Below are positions 33,208 through 42,328 of a stretch of 64,000 bases of DNA, piece after piece (position 1 is the stretch's first letter; each line of letters begins with the position of its first letter). Under the pieces are notes generated by a model that saw only the letters and a program-made list of their open reading frames with translations, ran no database searches and had not been told where the DNA came from. Both the position numbers and the translations under genes were made by a program. This DNA comes from Variovorax sp. CF079. GTDB lineage: Bacteria > Pseudomonadota > Gammaproteobacteria > Burkholderiales > Burkholderiaceae_C. The stretch covers positions 124,001 to 188,000 of the forward strand of contig NZ_FMZU01000001.1 of NCBI RefSeq assembly GCF_900101545.1, written 5' to 3'.

Positions 33208-35046
33208 ATGACTACACATCCCACCGTACGCGATGTCACCGAGCGCATTCGTGCGCGCAGCCGGGACCTTCGAAGCGCCTATCTCCAGCGGCTGACCGAG
33301 ACCCGCAACCGCGACCGCGGCTCCGACCGCATGGGCTGCGCCAACGTGGCGCACGCCGTGGCCGGCATTCCGGCCAGCGACAAGTTCAAGGTGGTGACCG
33401 AGCGCGCACCCAACATCGGCGTCGTCAGCGCCTACAACGACATGCTCTCGGCCCACGCGCCGTACCAGGGCTATCCCGACATCGTCAAGCACGAGGCGCG
33501 CCGCCTCGGCGCCACCGCGCAGGTGGCAGGCGGCGTGCCGGCGATGTGCGACGGCGTCACGCAGGGCACGCCCGGCATGGAGCTGAGCCTGTTCAGCCGC
33601 GACGTGATCGCGATGGGCACGGCCGTGGCGCTCACGCACGACATGTTCGACGCCGCGCTGCTCCTGGGCGTGTGCGACAAGATCGTGCCGGGCCTCCTGA
33701 TCGGCGCGCTGCACTTCGGCCACCTGCCCACCGTCTTCGTGCCCGCGGGGCCGATGCCCTCGGGCCTGTCGAACAGCGCCAAGTCCAAGGTGCGCGAGCA
33801 GGCGGCCCAGGGGCTGGTCGGCCGCCAGGGCCTGCTCGATGCCGAGATGGCCGCCTACCACGCGCCGGGCACCTGCACCTTCTATGGCACTGCCAACAGC
33901 AACCAGATGCTGCTGGAGGCGATGGGCCTGCACGTGCCGGGCACCGCTTTCATCCAGCCCGGCGATGCGATGCGCGAGGCGCTCACGCGCGAGGCGGTGC
34001 GCACGGTGCTGGGGGTGGCCGCCAAAAAGCCTTATGCCACGCCGCCGATCGGCGAGATGGTCGACGAGCGAAGCATCGTCAACGCCATGGCAGCGCTGCT
34101 CGCCACCGGCGGCTCGACCAACCACCTGATCCACTGGGTCGCGGTGGCGCGCGCTGCCGGCATCCTGATCGACTGGAACGATTTCTCCGAGCTTTCGGAG
34201 GTGGTGCCGCTGCTCACGCGGGTCTATCCCAACGGCAGCGCCGACGTCAACGAATTCCAGGCCGCGGGCGGCCCGGGCTTCGTGATCGGTGAACTGCTCG
34301 ACGCCGGCCTGATGCATGCCGACGTGCTGACCGTGCGCGCCGGCGGCCTGCGCGAATACGCCGGCATCCCGACGCTGGCCGGCGCGCCGTCGGACGAGCA
34401 CGTGCTGAAGTGGCACGCCGCCGCACCCTCGAAGAATGAAGCCGTCGCGCGCCCGGTCTCGGCGCCGTTCAGCGCCACCGGCGGCCTGAAGCTCTTGAGC
34501 GGCAACCTCGGACGCAGTGTGATCAAGGTGTCCTCGGTGCCGGACGACCGGCACGTGATCGAGGCGCCGGCCCGTGTCTTCGATTCGCAGGCCGAACTGC
34601 AGCACGCCTTCACCGCCGGCGAACTCGAACGCGACGTGGTCTGCGTGGTGCGCTGGCAGGGTCCACAGGCCAACGGCATGCCCGAGCTACACAAGCTCAC
34701 GCCGCCGCTGTCGGTGCTGCAGGGCAAGGGCTTCCGCGTGGCACTGGTGACCGACGGCCGCATGAGCGGCGCCTCGGGCAAGGTGCCGGCCGCGATCCAC
34801 GTCTCGCCCGAAGCCGCCGCCGGCGGCCCGCTGGCCAAGGTGCGCGATGGCGACCTGATCCGGCTCGATGCGGTGGCCGGCACGCTGGCCGTGCTGCTGC
34901 CGGCCGACGAATGGGCCGAGAGGGAAAGCGCGACCCTGCCCGACGAACTGCGCATCGCCAACGGTCACGGCCTGGGCCGCGACCTGTTCGCCGGCATGCG
35001 CCGCAATGCATTGACTGCCGAAGAAGGAGCCTGCACATGGCTGTGA
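33208..35046 (+). CDS. edd: Phosphogluconate dehydratase (Entner-Doudoroff)
   Basis: A full-length 612-residue IlvD/Edd dehydratase that converts 6-phosphogluconate to 2-keto-3-deoxy-6-phosphogluconate. The Fe-S cluster cysteines sit in the expected places ([14 protein letters not shown] near residues 113-125, GVCDKIVPG near 156), with the [10 protein letters not shown] opening, [28 protein letters not shown] and the C-terminal [21 protein letters not shown] intact. It overlaps eda by ten bases. The operon gives this organism the Entner-Doudoroff route; upstream genes for glucose entry are not in the window. Confidence 0.96.
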   Translation: MTTHPTVRDVTERIRARSRDLRSAYLQRLTETRNRDRGSDRMGCANVAHAVAGIPASDKFKVVTERAPNIGVVSAYNDMLSAHAPYQGYPDIVKHEARRLGATAQVAGGVPAMCDGVTQGTPGMELSLFSRDVIAMGTAVALTHDMFDAALLLGVCDKIVPGLLIGALHFGHLPTVFVPAGPMPSGLSNSAKSKVREQAAQGLVGRQGLLDAEMAAYHAPGTCTFYGTANSNQMLLEAMGLHVPGTAFIQPGDAMREALTREAVRTVLGVAAKKPYATPPIGEMVDERSIVNAMAALLATGGSTNHLIHWVAVARAAGILIDWNDFSELSEVVPLLTRVYPNGSADVNEFQAAGGPGFVIGELLDAGLMHADVLTVRAGGLREYAGIPTLAGAPSDEHVLKWHAAAPSKNEAVARPVSAPFSATGGLKLLSGNLGRSVIKVSSVPDDRHVIEAPARVFDSQAELQHAFTAGELERDVVCVVRWQGPQANGMPELHKLTPPLSVLQGKGFRVALVTDGRMSGASGKVPAAIHVSPEAAAGGPLAKVRDGDLIRLDAVAGTLAVLLPADEWAERESATLPDELRIANGHGLGRDLFAGMRRNALTAEEGACTWL

Positions 35047-35678
35047 ACCCCACGCTGTCCGCCATCGACGTGATGCGCGACGCCCCCGTGATCCCGGTGA
35101 TCGTGCTGCACGACGTCAAGGACGCGGTACCGCTCGCGCGCGCGCTGGTCGCCGGCGGCATCCGCATGCTCGAAGTGACGCTGCGCACGCGCGAGGCGCT
35201 CGAATGCATCGAGATCATCGCCAAGGAGGTGCCCGAGGCCGTGCCCGGCGCCGGCACCATCCGCAGCGCGGCCGATGCCCAGGCCTCGGCGCTGGCCGGC
35301 GCGAAGTTCGGCGTCAGCCCGGGCTACACGCGCGCCGTGGGCAAGGCCTGCCACGACCTCGGCCTGCCGCTCCTGCCCGGCGTGGCGACCGGCAGCGAAA
35401 TCATGCTGGCGCAGGAGGACGGCTTTACCGAACTCAAGTTCTTCCCGGCCGTGCAGGCCGGCGGCGTCGCCATGCTCAAGGCCTGGCAGGGACCTTTCGG
35501 CGAAGTGAAGTTCTGTCCCACGGGCGGCGTCACGGCGGCCAATGCGCACGAGTTCCTCTCGCTCGCCAACGTGGCCTGTGTGGGCGGTTCGTGGATCGTG
35601 CCGACCGAGGCGATCGCGGCCGGCGACTGGGCGCGCATCGAAGCGCTGGCGCGCGAAGCCAGCCAGCTGGTGCGATGA
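35037..35678 (+). CDS. eda: 2-dehydro-3-deoxy-phosphogluconate aldolase (KDPG aldolase)
   Basis: A 213-residue trimeric class I aldolase that splits KDPG into pyruvate and glyceraldehyde 3-phosphate. The Schiff-base Lys is in [10 protein letters not shown], the catalytic Glu in [13 protein letters not shown], and phosphate-binding residues in VSPGYTRA and [13 protein letters not shown] lies in front of ATG 35037, which is inside the last codons of edd (10-base overlap). It overlaps the dehalogenase-like gene by four bases (ATGA). Confidence 0.96.
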   Translation: MAVNPTLSAIDVMRDAPVIPVIVLHDVKDAVPLARALVAGGIRMLEVTLRTREALECIEIIAKEVPEAVPGAGTIRSAADAQASALAGAKFGVSPGYTRAVGKACHDLGLPLLPGVATGSEIMLAQEDGFTELKFFPAVQAGGVAMLKAWQGPFGEVKFCPTGGVTAANAHEFLSLANVACVGGSWIVPTEAIAAGDWARIEALAREASQLVR

Positions 35679-36400
35679 GCGAAGACTTCGATGCCGGCGA
35701 TCTGAAGGTCATCGCCTTCGACGTCTTCGGCACGGTCGTCGACTGGTACAGCGGCATCGCCGCCGAGGCCGAGCGCATCGTGCCGGGCGTCGACGGCGGC
35801 GCCTTCGCGCTGGCCTGGCGCGCGGGCTACCAGCCCGCGATGAAGAGCGTGATGGAACGCCTCGCGGCCGGCGAGGGCGGCTTCACGCTGCTCGACGAAC
35901 TGCACATGGGCATTCTCGAAGGCGTGCTGCGCGACTTCGGCCTGGGCGATCTGGATTCGGCGCGCAAGCGCGAACTCAACAAGGCCTGGCACCGGCTGCC
36001 GGCCTGGCCCGATGCGCTCGAGGGTCTGGCGCGGCTCAAGCGCAAGTACATCATCTGCACGCTGTCCAACGGCAATATCGGCCTCTTGACCGAGATGGCC
36101 AAGAATGCCGGGCTGCCCTGGGACTGCGTACTGTCGGCCGAGGTCTTCAAGGCCTACAAGCCCGATCCGCGCACCTACCTCGGCGTGGCCGCGGTGTTCG
36201 ACGTCACGCCCAGCCAGGTGATGCTCGCGGCCGCGCACCACGACGACCTGGCCGCCGCGCGCACCTGCGGCCTGCGCACCGGCTACATCGAGCGGCCGAA
36301 GGAGTTCGGACCCGACCGCCCGAAGGATGTTTCGCCGCGCGCGGACAACACGCTGCATGCGCGCGACATCGGCGCGCTGGCGGATCTGCTCGGTTGCTAG
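35675..36400 (+). CDS. Haloacid dehalogenase type II-like hydrolase
   Basis: A 241-residue HAD protein with nucleophile Asp16 in [15 protein letters not shown], motif [10 protein letters not shown], a Lys in [13 protein letters not shown] and motif [18 protein letters not shown]. The VFGT form and the WYS signature point to (S)-2-haloacid dehalogenases, which hydrolyse halo- or related acids, although many such homologues act on phosphates. It is coupled to eda by a four-base overlap, an unusual partner for the ED pathway. Its stop overlaps that of gloA at CTAG. Confidence 0.85.
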   Translation: MSEDFDAGDLKVIAFDVFGTVVDWYSGIAAEAERIVPGVDGGAFALAWRAGYQPAMKSVMERLAAGEGGFTLLDELHMGILEGVLRDFGLGDLDSARKRELNKAWHRLPAWPDALEGLARLKRKYIICTLSNGNIGLLTEMAKNAGLPWDCVLSAEVFKAYKPDPRTYLGVAAVFDVTPSQVMLAAAHHDDLAAARTCGLRTGYIERPKEFGPDRPKDVSPRADNTLHARDIGALADLLGC

Positions 36401-36807
36401 CGAAGCCCGCCGGCGGCGGCGCCTTCCGGACGCTGGATCAGCTCGATCTTGTAGCCGTCCGGATCCGTCACGAAGGCGATCACCGTGGTGCCGCCCTTGA
36501 CGGGGCCGGCCTCGCGCGTGACGTTGCCGCCCACGGCCTTGATCTTCTCGCAGGCCGCATAGGCATCGGGCACGCCGAGCGCGATGTGGCCGTAGGCAGT
36601 GCCGAGTTCGTAGCTTTCGGTGCCCCAGTTGTAGGTCAGCTCGATCTCGGCCTGGGCCGGGTTGCCCTCGTAGCCGACGAAGGCCAGGCTGTACTTGTAC
36701 TCGGGGTTCTCCGAGGTGCGCAGCAGTTGCATGCCGAGCACTTGCGTATAGAAGTCGATCGAGCGCTGGAGATTGCCAACGCGCAGCATGGTGTGGAGAA
36801 GTCGCAT
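36397..36807 (-). CDS. gloA: Lactoylglutathione lyase (glyoxalase I)
   Basis: A 136-residue VOC enzyme that converts methylglyoxal-glutathione hemithioacetal to S-lactoylglutathione. The four metal ligands are all present: His5 in RLLHTMLRV, Glu in [10 protein letters not shown], His in YGHIALGV and Glu in GYKIELIQ. Length and sequence are normal for the Ni(II)-type bacterial enzyme. It lies near a glutathione S-transferase (36851), and both point away from the edd-eda operon, which can make methylglyoxal precursors. Confidence 0.96.
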   Translation of the reverse strand: MRLLHTMLRVGNLQRSIDFYTQVLGMQLLRTSENPEYKYSLAFVGYEGNPAQAEIELTYNWGTESYELGTAYGHIALGVPDAYAACEKIKAVGGNVTREAGPVKGGTTVIAFVTDPDGYKIELIQRPEGAAAGGLR

Positions 36808-36850
36808 CTCGTGGGGTGGTGCAAAGTGGTTGTCGCCGGCGATTGTCGGT

Positions 36851-37537
36851 TCAGGCGCGGCCGGCGAGTGTCAGCAAATGCGCTTCGTGCTTCTGCAGGA
36901 AGGCGCGCAGGTGCTGCGGATACTCGGGCACCACGGCATGGCGCACGCTGGGGCGTTCCGCGAGCGCCTTACGCCAGGCGCGCACTTTCGGCGTCGCGTC
37001 GAAGATGTGCGAATCGCTGATCTGGTCGAAGACATCGAAGTAGCGAAAGATCGGCGCGAAGACCGCATCGACCAGGCTGAAGCGCGTGCCGGCGAAGTAG
37101 GGCCCATCGCCCAGCGCGGCCTCGACGCGTGCGAACTTGGCAACGAGCGCCTGCCGCTTCTGCTCGAACACTTCGGCATCGCGCGTGGTCTCGTAGCCCC
37201 ACAGGTCCGCGAGGATCGCGGAGCCGAATTCCATCCATGCCCGGTGCTCGGCGCGCGCGAGCGGGTCTTCAGGATGCAGGCGCGGGCCGGGCTGGGTTTC
37301 TTCGAGGTATTCGCAGATCACGTTGCTTTCGAACAGAACGGCTTCCTTGCCGTCGGCCTGCGGCACCCGCAGCAGCGGCACCTTGCCGAGCGGCGAGATT
37401 TTGACGAACCAGTCCGGCCTCTGCGCGAGGTCGATCACGACGCGTTCGAAGGCTACGTCCTTTTCGAGCAGCGCGATCGCGGCGCGCTGGACGTAGGGGC
37501 ACAGCAGGTGGCTGACGAGAGTGAGTTGGGCGGTCAT
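36851..37537 (-). CDS. Glutathione S-transferase family protein
   Basis: A 228-residue GST. The thioredoxin-fold N-terminal domain has [17 protein letters not shown] with Cys at the active site (omega-like or beta-like use of Cys), [12 protein letters not shown] with cis-Pro, and [12 protein letters not shown] for glutathione binding. The helical C-terminal domain is complete. A GTGs-like start further upstream is possible (246 residues), but ATG 37537 matches family length. It precedes gloA on the same strand by about 40 bp and may act with it in detoxification. The substrate is unknown. Confidence 0.9.
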   Translation of the reverse strand: MTAQLTLVSHLLCPYVQRAAIALLEKDVAFERVVIDLAQRPDWFVKISPLGKVPLLRVPQADGKEAVLFESNVICEYLEETQPGPRLHPEDPLARAEHRAWMEFGSAILADLWGYETTRDAEVFEQKRQALVAKFARVEAALGDGPYFAGTRFSLVDAVFAPIFRYFDVFDQISDSHIFDATPKVRAWRKALAERPSVRHAVVPEYPQHLRAFLQKHEAHLLTLAGRA

Positions 37538-37619
37538 GCGTGCTTTCGTGTTGTTCAAGTGAATCGAAAGCGCGATTCTTGCGAGGCTCAAAGACCTTTT
37601 CTGAAAAAGCCCATGTGCG

Positions 37620-38306
37620 TCATTCCGCAGTTCCGCCGGTCCAGCGCGTCAGCCGACCGTTGTGCATGACGCCGACATGGTCGGCCATGGCCTGCGCCTC
37701 GGCCTCGTTGTGCGTGACCAGCATCGCGGTCTGGCCGGCGGTTTTGAGGATCTCGCGCACCTCGGCCGTCAGGCGCTCGCGCGTGCTGGCATCGAGGTTG
37801 GAGAAAGGCTCGTCGAGCAGCAGCAGCGCGGGTGCCGGTGCGAGCGCGCGGGCCAATGCGATGCGCTGCTGCTGTCCGCCCGAGAGTTCGTGCGGATAGC
37901 GTTCGCCGGCCTCCGCCAGGCCCACCAGCGCGAGCATCGCGGCCACGCGTGCATCGCGCTCCGCGCGCGCCAGCCGCCGCAGGCCGAAGCCCACGTTCTG
38001 CGCCGCCGTGAGATGCGGGAACAGCGCGTACTCCTGGAACATCATGCCGACGCGGCGCTGTTCGGGTGGGAGGTGGGTGGTGGGCGAGGACAGCAGCTTG
38101 TCGCCGAGCAGGATCTGCCCGGCGCGCACCGGTTCGAAGCCCGCGATCGCGCGCAGCACCGTGGTCTTGCCGCAGCCGGAAGGGCCGAGCAGGCAGCCGA
38201 TGCGGCCCGCGTCGAGCGCGAGCGAGAAGCCCTCGACCACGGTGTGCAGCCCGCGTGCGCCGTCGTAGGCGAGGCGCACGCCGTCGAGTTGGAGCGTAGC
38301 GCTCAT
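37620..38306 (-). CDS. fbpC: Ferric iron ABC transporter ATP-binding protein
   Basis: A 228-residue ABC ATPase. Walker A is GPSGCGKTT (near 40), the signature LSGGQQQRIALARAL (near 135), Walker B LLLLDEP and the switch VTHNEAEAQAMADHV. It matches the FbpC/PotA-like group but is short: it ends soon after the nucleotide-binding domain, without the usual 100-residue C-terminal regulatory domain. It is the last gene of a unit with the binding protein at 40106 and the permease at 38389, so it should power ferric ion uptake. An intergenic G+C repeat lies between it and the permease. Confidence 0.9.
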   Translation of the reverse strand: MSATLQLDGVRLAYDGARGLHTVVEGFSLALDAGRIGCLLGPSGCGKTTVLRAIAGFEPVRAGQILLGDKLLSSPTTHLPPEQRRVGMMFQEYALFPHLTAAQNVGFGLRRLARAERDARVAAMLALVGLAEAGERYPHELSGGQQQRIALARALAPAPALLLLDEPFSNLDASTRERLTAEVREILKTAGQTAMLVTHNEAEAQAMADHVGVMHNGRLTRWTGGTAE

Positions 38307-38311
38307 GTCGG

Positions 38312-38387
38312 CCCCCACGCTCGGCACTGCGTGTCCTCGCTGCCCCCCGAGGGGGCGTTCGCTTGCTCGGGGCGGCCCAGCGCGGCG
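38312..38387. repeat. G+C hairpin repeat between permease and ATPase genes
   Basis: The block begins CCCCCACGCTCGGCACTGCG, continues CCTCGCTGCCCCCCGAGGGG and ends near GGGGCGGCCCAGCG. It contains a strong CCCCC/GGGGG stem. A close copy in the same orientation lies at 40031-40104, again between two genes of the same operon. Such elements are known in Comamonadaceae genomes and could act as mRNA processing or stability elements. Confidence 0.65.
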
Positions 38388-38388
38388 C

Positions 38389-40029
38389 TCATTGCGCGAG
38401 TCCCTCCGGCGCCGCACCCAGCCGGTTGCGCGCGAGCAGGATCACGGGCAAGAGCCCGGCGAGCACGATCGCCAGCGCGGCGATGGCGCCTTCTTCGTAG
38501 GTGCCGCGCGCGGCCTCCGCGTAGAGCCAGGTCGCCAGCGTGTCGAAGTTCGCGGGCCGCAGCAGCAGGGTGGCCGGCAGCTCCTTCATGGCATCGACGA
38601 ACACCAGCAGCGCGCCCGCGGCGATGGCCGGCTGCAAAAGCGGCAGATGCACGCGTCGCAGCGTGCCGCCGGCCGTTTCGCCGAGCAGGCGCGAGGCCTG
38701 TTCGAGCGCCGGCGGTATGCGGGCCAGCCCGGCTTCGATGCCGCCGACCGGCATCGCGAGAAAGCGGATTGCGCAGGCCATGACGAGCACGATGCCCGCG
38801 CCCATCAGCGGCAGTCCTTCGCGGCCCATGAGCGCGCCGAGCGCGGCGTCGAAAGCCAGTGCCGGCGTGAGCAGGCCGATGGCCAGCACCGTGCCCGGCA
38901 GCGCGTAGCCGAGCGTGGCGACCCGCGCCTGCCAGCGCGCGCGGTTGACCGTCGAGCCCTGGCTGCGCACTGCCCAGGCCACCACCAGCCCGGCGGCTAC
39001 GGCGGCCAGCGTCACGCCCGCGGCCAGTGCGAGGGTGTTGCCCAGGCTCGCGAGCAGGCCGTCGGAGATGCCGCCGCCCTGGCGCAGCCGCTTGGCCGTT
39101 TCCCAGACCAGGTAGAGCGCCGGCGCGACGAAACCGATCGCGACCGGCAGCGCGGCGGCGGCGCTCGCCGCCCAGGCCGCTGCGCCGTGCAGGCGGCGCG
39201 GCTGGATCGCGCGCATGCGCTGCGCCGAGCCGAAACGCTGATGGCGCCGGCCGTTGCGTTCGAGCAGCACCAACGCCACCACCACGATGAGCATGGCGCA
39301 GGCGATCTGTGCCGCACCGGCCAGGTCGGAGCGCGTGATCCAGGTCGTGTAGACCGCGACTGTGAGCGTCTGGATGCCGAGGAATTCCGAAGCGCCGATG
39401 TCGTTGAGCGCCTCGAGCAGCGCCAGACTCAGGCCCACGGCCAGCGCGGGCCGGGCGAGCGGCAGCGCGACGCGGAAGAAGGCGCCGCTGCGGCTTTCGC
39501 CCAGCGTGCGGGCCGCTTCCATCAGATGGGCAGGCTGGGTCATGAACATGGCGCGCGCGGTCATGTAGACGTAGGGGTAGAGCACGAAGCCGAGCACGAA
39601 GATCGCGCCCGGCATCGAGCGCAGGTCGGGCAGGCGGAACTGGCGCGGGCTGTCGAAGCCCAGCGCCCAGCGGATCACGCCCTGTACCGGGCCGATCGGG
39701 TGCAGCAGGTCGAGGTAGGCGAAGGCGACGATGTAGGTCGGCATGGCCAGCGGCAGCAGCAGGGCCCAGTGCAGCACGCGTCGCCCCGGGAAGTCGCAGG
39801 CCGTGACCAGCCAGGCGCAGCCGGTGCCGATCACCAGCACCAGCACGCCCACGCCGGCCAGCAGCATCGCGGTGTTGAGCGCGGCCTGCGGCAGCACGTG
39901 CTCTGCGAGGTGTGCCCAATGCTGCAGGCCCGAACCCAGCGCGAGCCAGGCCAGGCTGAGAACCGGCGCGAGCACGCCGAGCGCGATGAGGATCGACGCG
40001 GCCCGCCAGACGGGCCCAACCGCTTTCAT
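38389..40029 (-). CDS. fbpB: Ferric iron ABC transporter permease (fused double domain)
   Basis: A 546-residue inner-membrane protein with about twelve helices in two BPD_transp_1 halves, each having the EAA-type loop (EAARTLGESRSGAFFRVALP near 165 and LEQASRLLGETAGGTLRRVHLP near 430). This fused layout is the FbpB/SfuB form of Fe(III) permeases. It lies between the binding protein gene and the ATPase gene, each separated by a G+C repeat. Ferric iron is inferred from the FbpA homologue and the Fur-like box upstream of it. Confidence 0.92.
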   Translation of the reverse strand: MKAVGPVWRAASILIALGVLAPVLSLAWLALGSGLQHWAHLAEHVLPQAALNTAMLLAGVGVLVLVIGTGCAWLVTACDFPGRRVLHWALLLPLAMPTYIVAFAYLDLLHPIGPVQGVIRWALGFDSPRQFRLPDLRSMPGAIFVLGFVLYPYVYMTARAMFMTQPAHLMEAARTLGESRSGAFFRVALPLARPALAVGLSLALLEALNDIGASEFLGIQTLTVAVYTTWITRSDLAGAAQIACAMLIVVVALVLLERNGRRHQRFGSAQRMRAIQPRRLHGAAAWAASAAAALPVAIGFVAPALYLVWETAKRLRQGGGISDGLLASLGNTLALAAGVTLAAVAAGLVVAWAVRSQGSTVNRARWQARVATLGYALPGTVLAIGLLTPALAFDAALGALMGREGLPLMGAGIVLVMACAIRFLAMPVGGIEAGLARIPPALEQASRLLGETAGGTLRRVHLPLLQPAIAAGALLVFVDAMKELPATLLLRPANFDTLATWLYAEAARGTYEEGAIAALAIVLAGLLPVILLARNRLGAAPEGLAQ

Positions 40030-40030
40030 A

Positions 40031-40104
40031 CCCCCACGCTCGGCACTTCGTGTCCTCGCTGCCCCCCGAGGGGGCTGACGCGCCTTGGGGCGGCCCGGCG
40101 GCGC
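40031..40104. repeat. G+C hairpin repeat between binding-protein and permease genes
   Basis: Near copy of 38312-38387: CCCCCACGCTCGGCACTTCG, CCTCGCTGCCCCCCGAGGGG, then a GGGGCGGCCCGGCGG end. It fills almost the whole gap between the fbpA and fbpB genes. Both copies share orientation, so they probably belong to a dispersed repeat family of this genome. Confidence 0.65.
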
Positions 40105-40105
40105 G

Positions 40106-41140
40106 TCACTGATCGAAACCGACCTTGTCCACCAATGCGCTGGCCTGCTTGCGGTACTTGGCGATCTCGGTGATGGGCAGCGGGTCGACCTTCAGTTCAC
40201 CGATGCTGGAGGCGATGATCGAATCGAGCGCCACGCCCTTGCGCACCGGGTATTCGTAGTTGGTCTCGGCGTAGAAGGCCTGCGCCGGCTCCGACACCAG
40301 GAACTCGAGCAGCTTGACCGCATTCGCGCGGTTCGGCGCGTTCTTCGCGACCGCGGCGCCGCTGATGTTGACGTGGGTGCCGCCGCTCTTGGCATTGGCG
40401 AAGGTCGGCCGGATCACCTTGATGGCATCGCCCCACTTGCGTGCGTCGCTGCCTTCCTTCGAGCCCTTCATCTGGCCCACGTAGTAGGAGTTGGCGAGAC
40501 CGATGTCGCAGATGCCGCCCAGGATGTCGCGCGCCACGTCGCGGTCGCCGCCGGTGGCCTTGCGCGCCAGATTGGCCTTGACGCCGCGCAGCCACTGCTC
40601 GGCCTTGGCCTCGCCGTCGTGCGCGATCAGCGATGCGACCAGCGCCGTGTTGTAGGGATGTTGGCCGGCGCGGATGCAGACCTTGCCCTTGTACTTGGGA
40701 TTCGCGAGATCTTCATAGCGGAAGGACGTGAGCGGCAGGCTCTTGTCGGCGTACAGCACGCGCGCGCGCATCGACAGCGAGAACCATTGGCCGTCGGCGC
40801 CGCGCAGGTTGGCCGGAATGGCCGATTCCAGCGCCGCCGATTTCACCGGCTGGGTGACGCCGCCGTCGACCAGGTCCATCAGGTTGCCGATGTCCACAGT
40901 CATGAGCACGTCGGCCGGCGAGCGGGCGCCTTCGGCCTTGACGCGCTCGAGCAGCCCGTCCTTCACGAACACCGTGTTGACCTTGACGCCGCTTTGCGTG
41001 CTGAAGGCGGTGATCAGGGGCTGGATGAGGCCGGGCTCGCGCGTGGTGTAGAGCGTGAGTTCCTCGGCCGCGTGGGCGGGCAAGGCGCCGGCCAGGCAGG
41101 CGGCGGCGATGCAGGTCAGCGCGCAAAGGCGTGCGGTCAT
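40106..41140 (-). CDS. fbpA: Periplasmic ferric iron-binding protein
   Basis: A 344-residue periplasmic binding protein with a signal peptide (cleavage near PAHAAEE, residue 25) and the Fe(III) site residues of the FbpA/FutA group: LTLYTTREP near the N-terminus and GLANSYYVGQM with the Tyr pair that coordinates iron. It passes ferric ion to the permease and ATPase encoded downstream. The closest promoter-proximal sequence (41200-41218) resembles a Fur box, consistent with induction under iron limitation. Confidence 0.93.
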   Translation of the reverse strand: MTARLCALTCIAAACLAGALPAHAAEELTLYTTREPGLIQPLITAFSTQSGVKVNTVFVKDGLLERVKAEGARSPADVLMTVDIGNLMDLVDGGVTQPVKSAALESAIPANLRGADGQWFSLSMRARVLYADKSLPLTSFRYEDLANPKYKGKVCIRAGQHPYNTALVASLIAHDGEAKAEQWLRGVKANLARKATGGDRDVARDILGGICDIGLANSYYVGQMKGSKEGSDARKWGDAIKVIRPTFANAKSGGTHVNISGAAVAKNAPNRANAVKLLEFLVSEPAQAFYAETNYEYPVRKGVALDSIIASSIGELKVDPLPITEIAKYRKQASALVDKVGFDQ

Positions 41141-41199
41141 GGGGCTTCTCCAGAGTCGATTTGTAAAAAAGCACCGGCGTCCGTTCGTTTGCGAACGCC

Positions 41200-41218
41200 G
41201 ATACGAATCATTATCACT
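41200..41218 (-). promoter_or_regulatory. Fur-like box upstream of fbpA
   Basis: On the minus strand the sequence GTGATAATGATTCGTATC carries a perfect GATAATGAT half of the Fur consensus, followed by a weaker second half. It lies about 60 bases before the fbpA start codon, in a region otherwise free of genes. Iron regulation is inferred from this match and the operon's content. Confidence 0.7.
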
Positions 41219-41262
41219 CTTGGAGGGCCGGGTTTCGGCCTTTGTGCTTACCGGCGCAGGGC

Positions 41263-41811
41263 CTACTCGCGCCGTGGCGGGATGTCGAAAACCAGGCAGG
41301 TGGTGGTGGCATGCGCGTAGAGCGTGCCGTCGGCGCCGACCAGCCGCGCCTCGGCGGTGGCGAGCTGGCGCCCGCAGTGGATCACCTTGCCCTCGGCGCG
41401 CACGCGCGGGACCTTGGGCGTCAGCGCCTTCACGAGGTTCACGCCGAGCTCGGCCGTGGTGTAGGCGCGGCCGGTCGGCATCATGGTGTGGACTGCGCAG
41501 CCCAGCGCCGAGTCGAGCAGGGTGGCGAACCAGCCGCCATGGATGGTGCCCAGCGGATTCAGGTGCCGCGGGAGCGGCGTGCCCTGGAACACCGCCCGGC
41601 CGGGGGCTACCGAGATGAGCGAGAAATCCAGCGTCTTCGCGATGGCGGCGTAGGGGATTTCGGCGCGCAGCATGGCTTCCATCATCTCCAGGCCGGTCTT
41701 GCCTGCGAGCTGTTCGGGCCGCGCCAGGCCGGGGCCAGGGCCCGCATTCAGCCGCTCCGCAATCGTTTCTTCCTCGGCGATCCAGGCCGCCAGTTGCTCC
41801 GTCGCGTTCAT
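41263..41811 (-). CDS. PaaI-family thioesterase (hotdog fold)
   Basis: A 182-residue hotdog-fold protein. The family motif GTIHGGWFATLLDSALGCAV (about 90-110) carries the His and Asp usually used in catalysis, followed by the GVNLVKAL and GKVIHCGRQLATAEARLV strands. PaaI-type enzymes hydrolyse acyl-CoA thioesters, often aromatic ones. ATG 41811 was chosen because the motif lies at normal distance and an upstream extension would overlap the MarR operator region. Its start faces the MarR gene across 43 bp, so it is likely controlled by that regulator. Confidence 0.87.
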   Translation of the reverse strand: MNATEQLAAWIAEEETIAERLNAGPGPGLARPEQLAGKTGLEMMEAMLRAEIPYAAIAKTLDFSLISVAPGRAVFQGTPLPRHLNPLGTIHGGWFATLLDSALGCAVHTMMPTGRAYTTAELGVNLVKALTPKVPRVRAEGKVIHCGRQLATAEARLVGADGTLYAHATTTCLVFDIPPRRE

Positions 41812-41828
41812 TCGAATTCCCTTAAAGG

Positions 41829-41840
41829 TTGCATATGCAA
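41829..41840. promoter_or_regulatory. Perfect palindrome TTGCATATGCAA, candidate MarR operator
   Basis: A 12-bp perfect palindrome in the 43-bp gap between the divergent thioesterase and marR genes. It resembles known MarR-family half-sites (TTGC-GCAA) and lies two bases from a second palindrome at 41843-41856. Two adjacent sites fit binding of two dimers. Confidence 0.7.
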
Positions 41841-41842
41841 TT

Positions 41843-41856
41843 ATTGTAGCTACAAT
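41843..41856. promoter_or_regulatory. Perfect palindrome ATTGTAGCTACAAT overlapping the marR start codon
   Basis: A 14-bp perfect palindrome whose right end covers the first two bases of the marR ATG at 41855. Its first half also supplies a TACAAT -10-like hexamer. A protein bound here could block both transcription and the start region, a strong case for autoregulation. Confidence 0.7.
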
Positions 41857-42328
41857 GGATGGCATGGATGCTATCGCAAAGCCGCAAGGCTGTACCAATT
41901 TCCGGCTGCGGCGCCTCCTGCGCCAGGTCGCCCGCCACTACGACACCGAGGTCACGAAGAGCGGCCTCAAGACCACGCAGTACTCGCTGCTGTCGCATGT
42001 CTTGCACCTCGGGCCGCTGCGCCCGAGCGATCTCGCGCATGCGATGAACATCGACGCGTCGACGCTGACGCGCAATCTCAAGCCGCTGGTCGCGGCGGGC
42101 TGGCTGACGCAGGGCGACGGGCCCGATGCACGCAGCCGGCTGATCGCGATCACCGAGGCCGGCCGCAAGAAGCGCAGCGAAGCGCAGCGCCACTGGCGCA
42201 CGGCACAGGAAAAACTCAACGCCCTGCTCGGCATCGAGCGGGTCATCGCGCTGCACGCGCTGATCGACGAGAGCATCGCGCTGCTGCAACCCGCGGGCGC
42301 TGCCGAAGAGGGAGATGTGGATGAATGA
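41855..42328 (+). CDS. MarR-family transcriptional regulator
   Basis: A 157-residue MarR protein with the winged HTH (YSLLSHVLHLGPLRPSDLAHAM, NIDASTLTRNLKPLVAAGW) flanked by dimerisation helices. A second ATG at 41864 may be the true start, since the first lies inside the palindrome. It is followed after overlap by an MFS transporter and a MATE exporter and faces a thioesterase, giving it a small neighbourhood of probable targets. The effector is unknown but is often a phenolic compound in this family. Confidence 0.92.
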   Translation: MDGMDAIAKPQGCTNFRLRRLLRQVARHYDTEVTKSGLKTTQYSLLSHVLHLGPLRPSDLAHAMNIDASTLTRNLKPLVAAGWLTQGDGPDARSRLIAITEAGRKKRSEAQRHWRTAQEKLNALLGIERVIALHALIDESIALLQPAGAAEEGDVDE

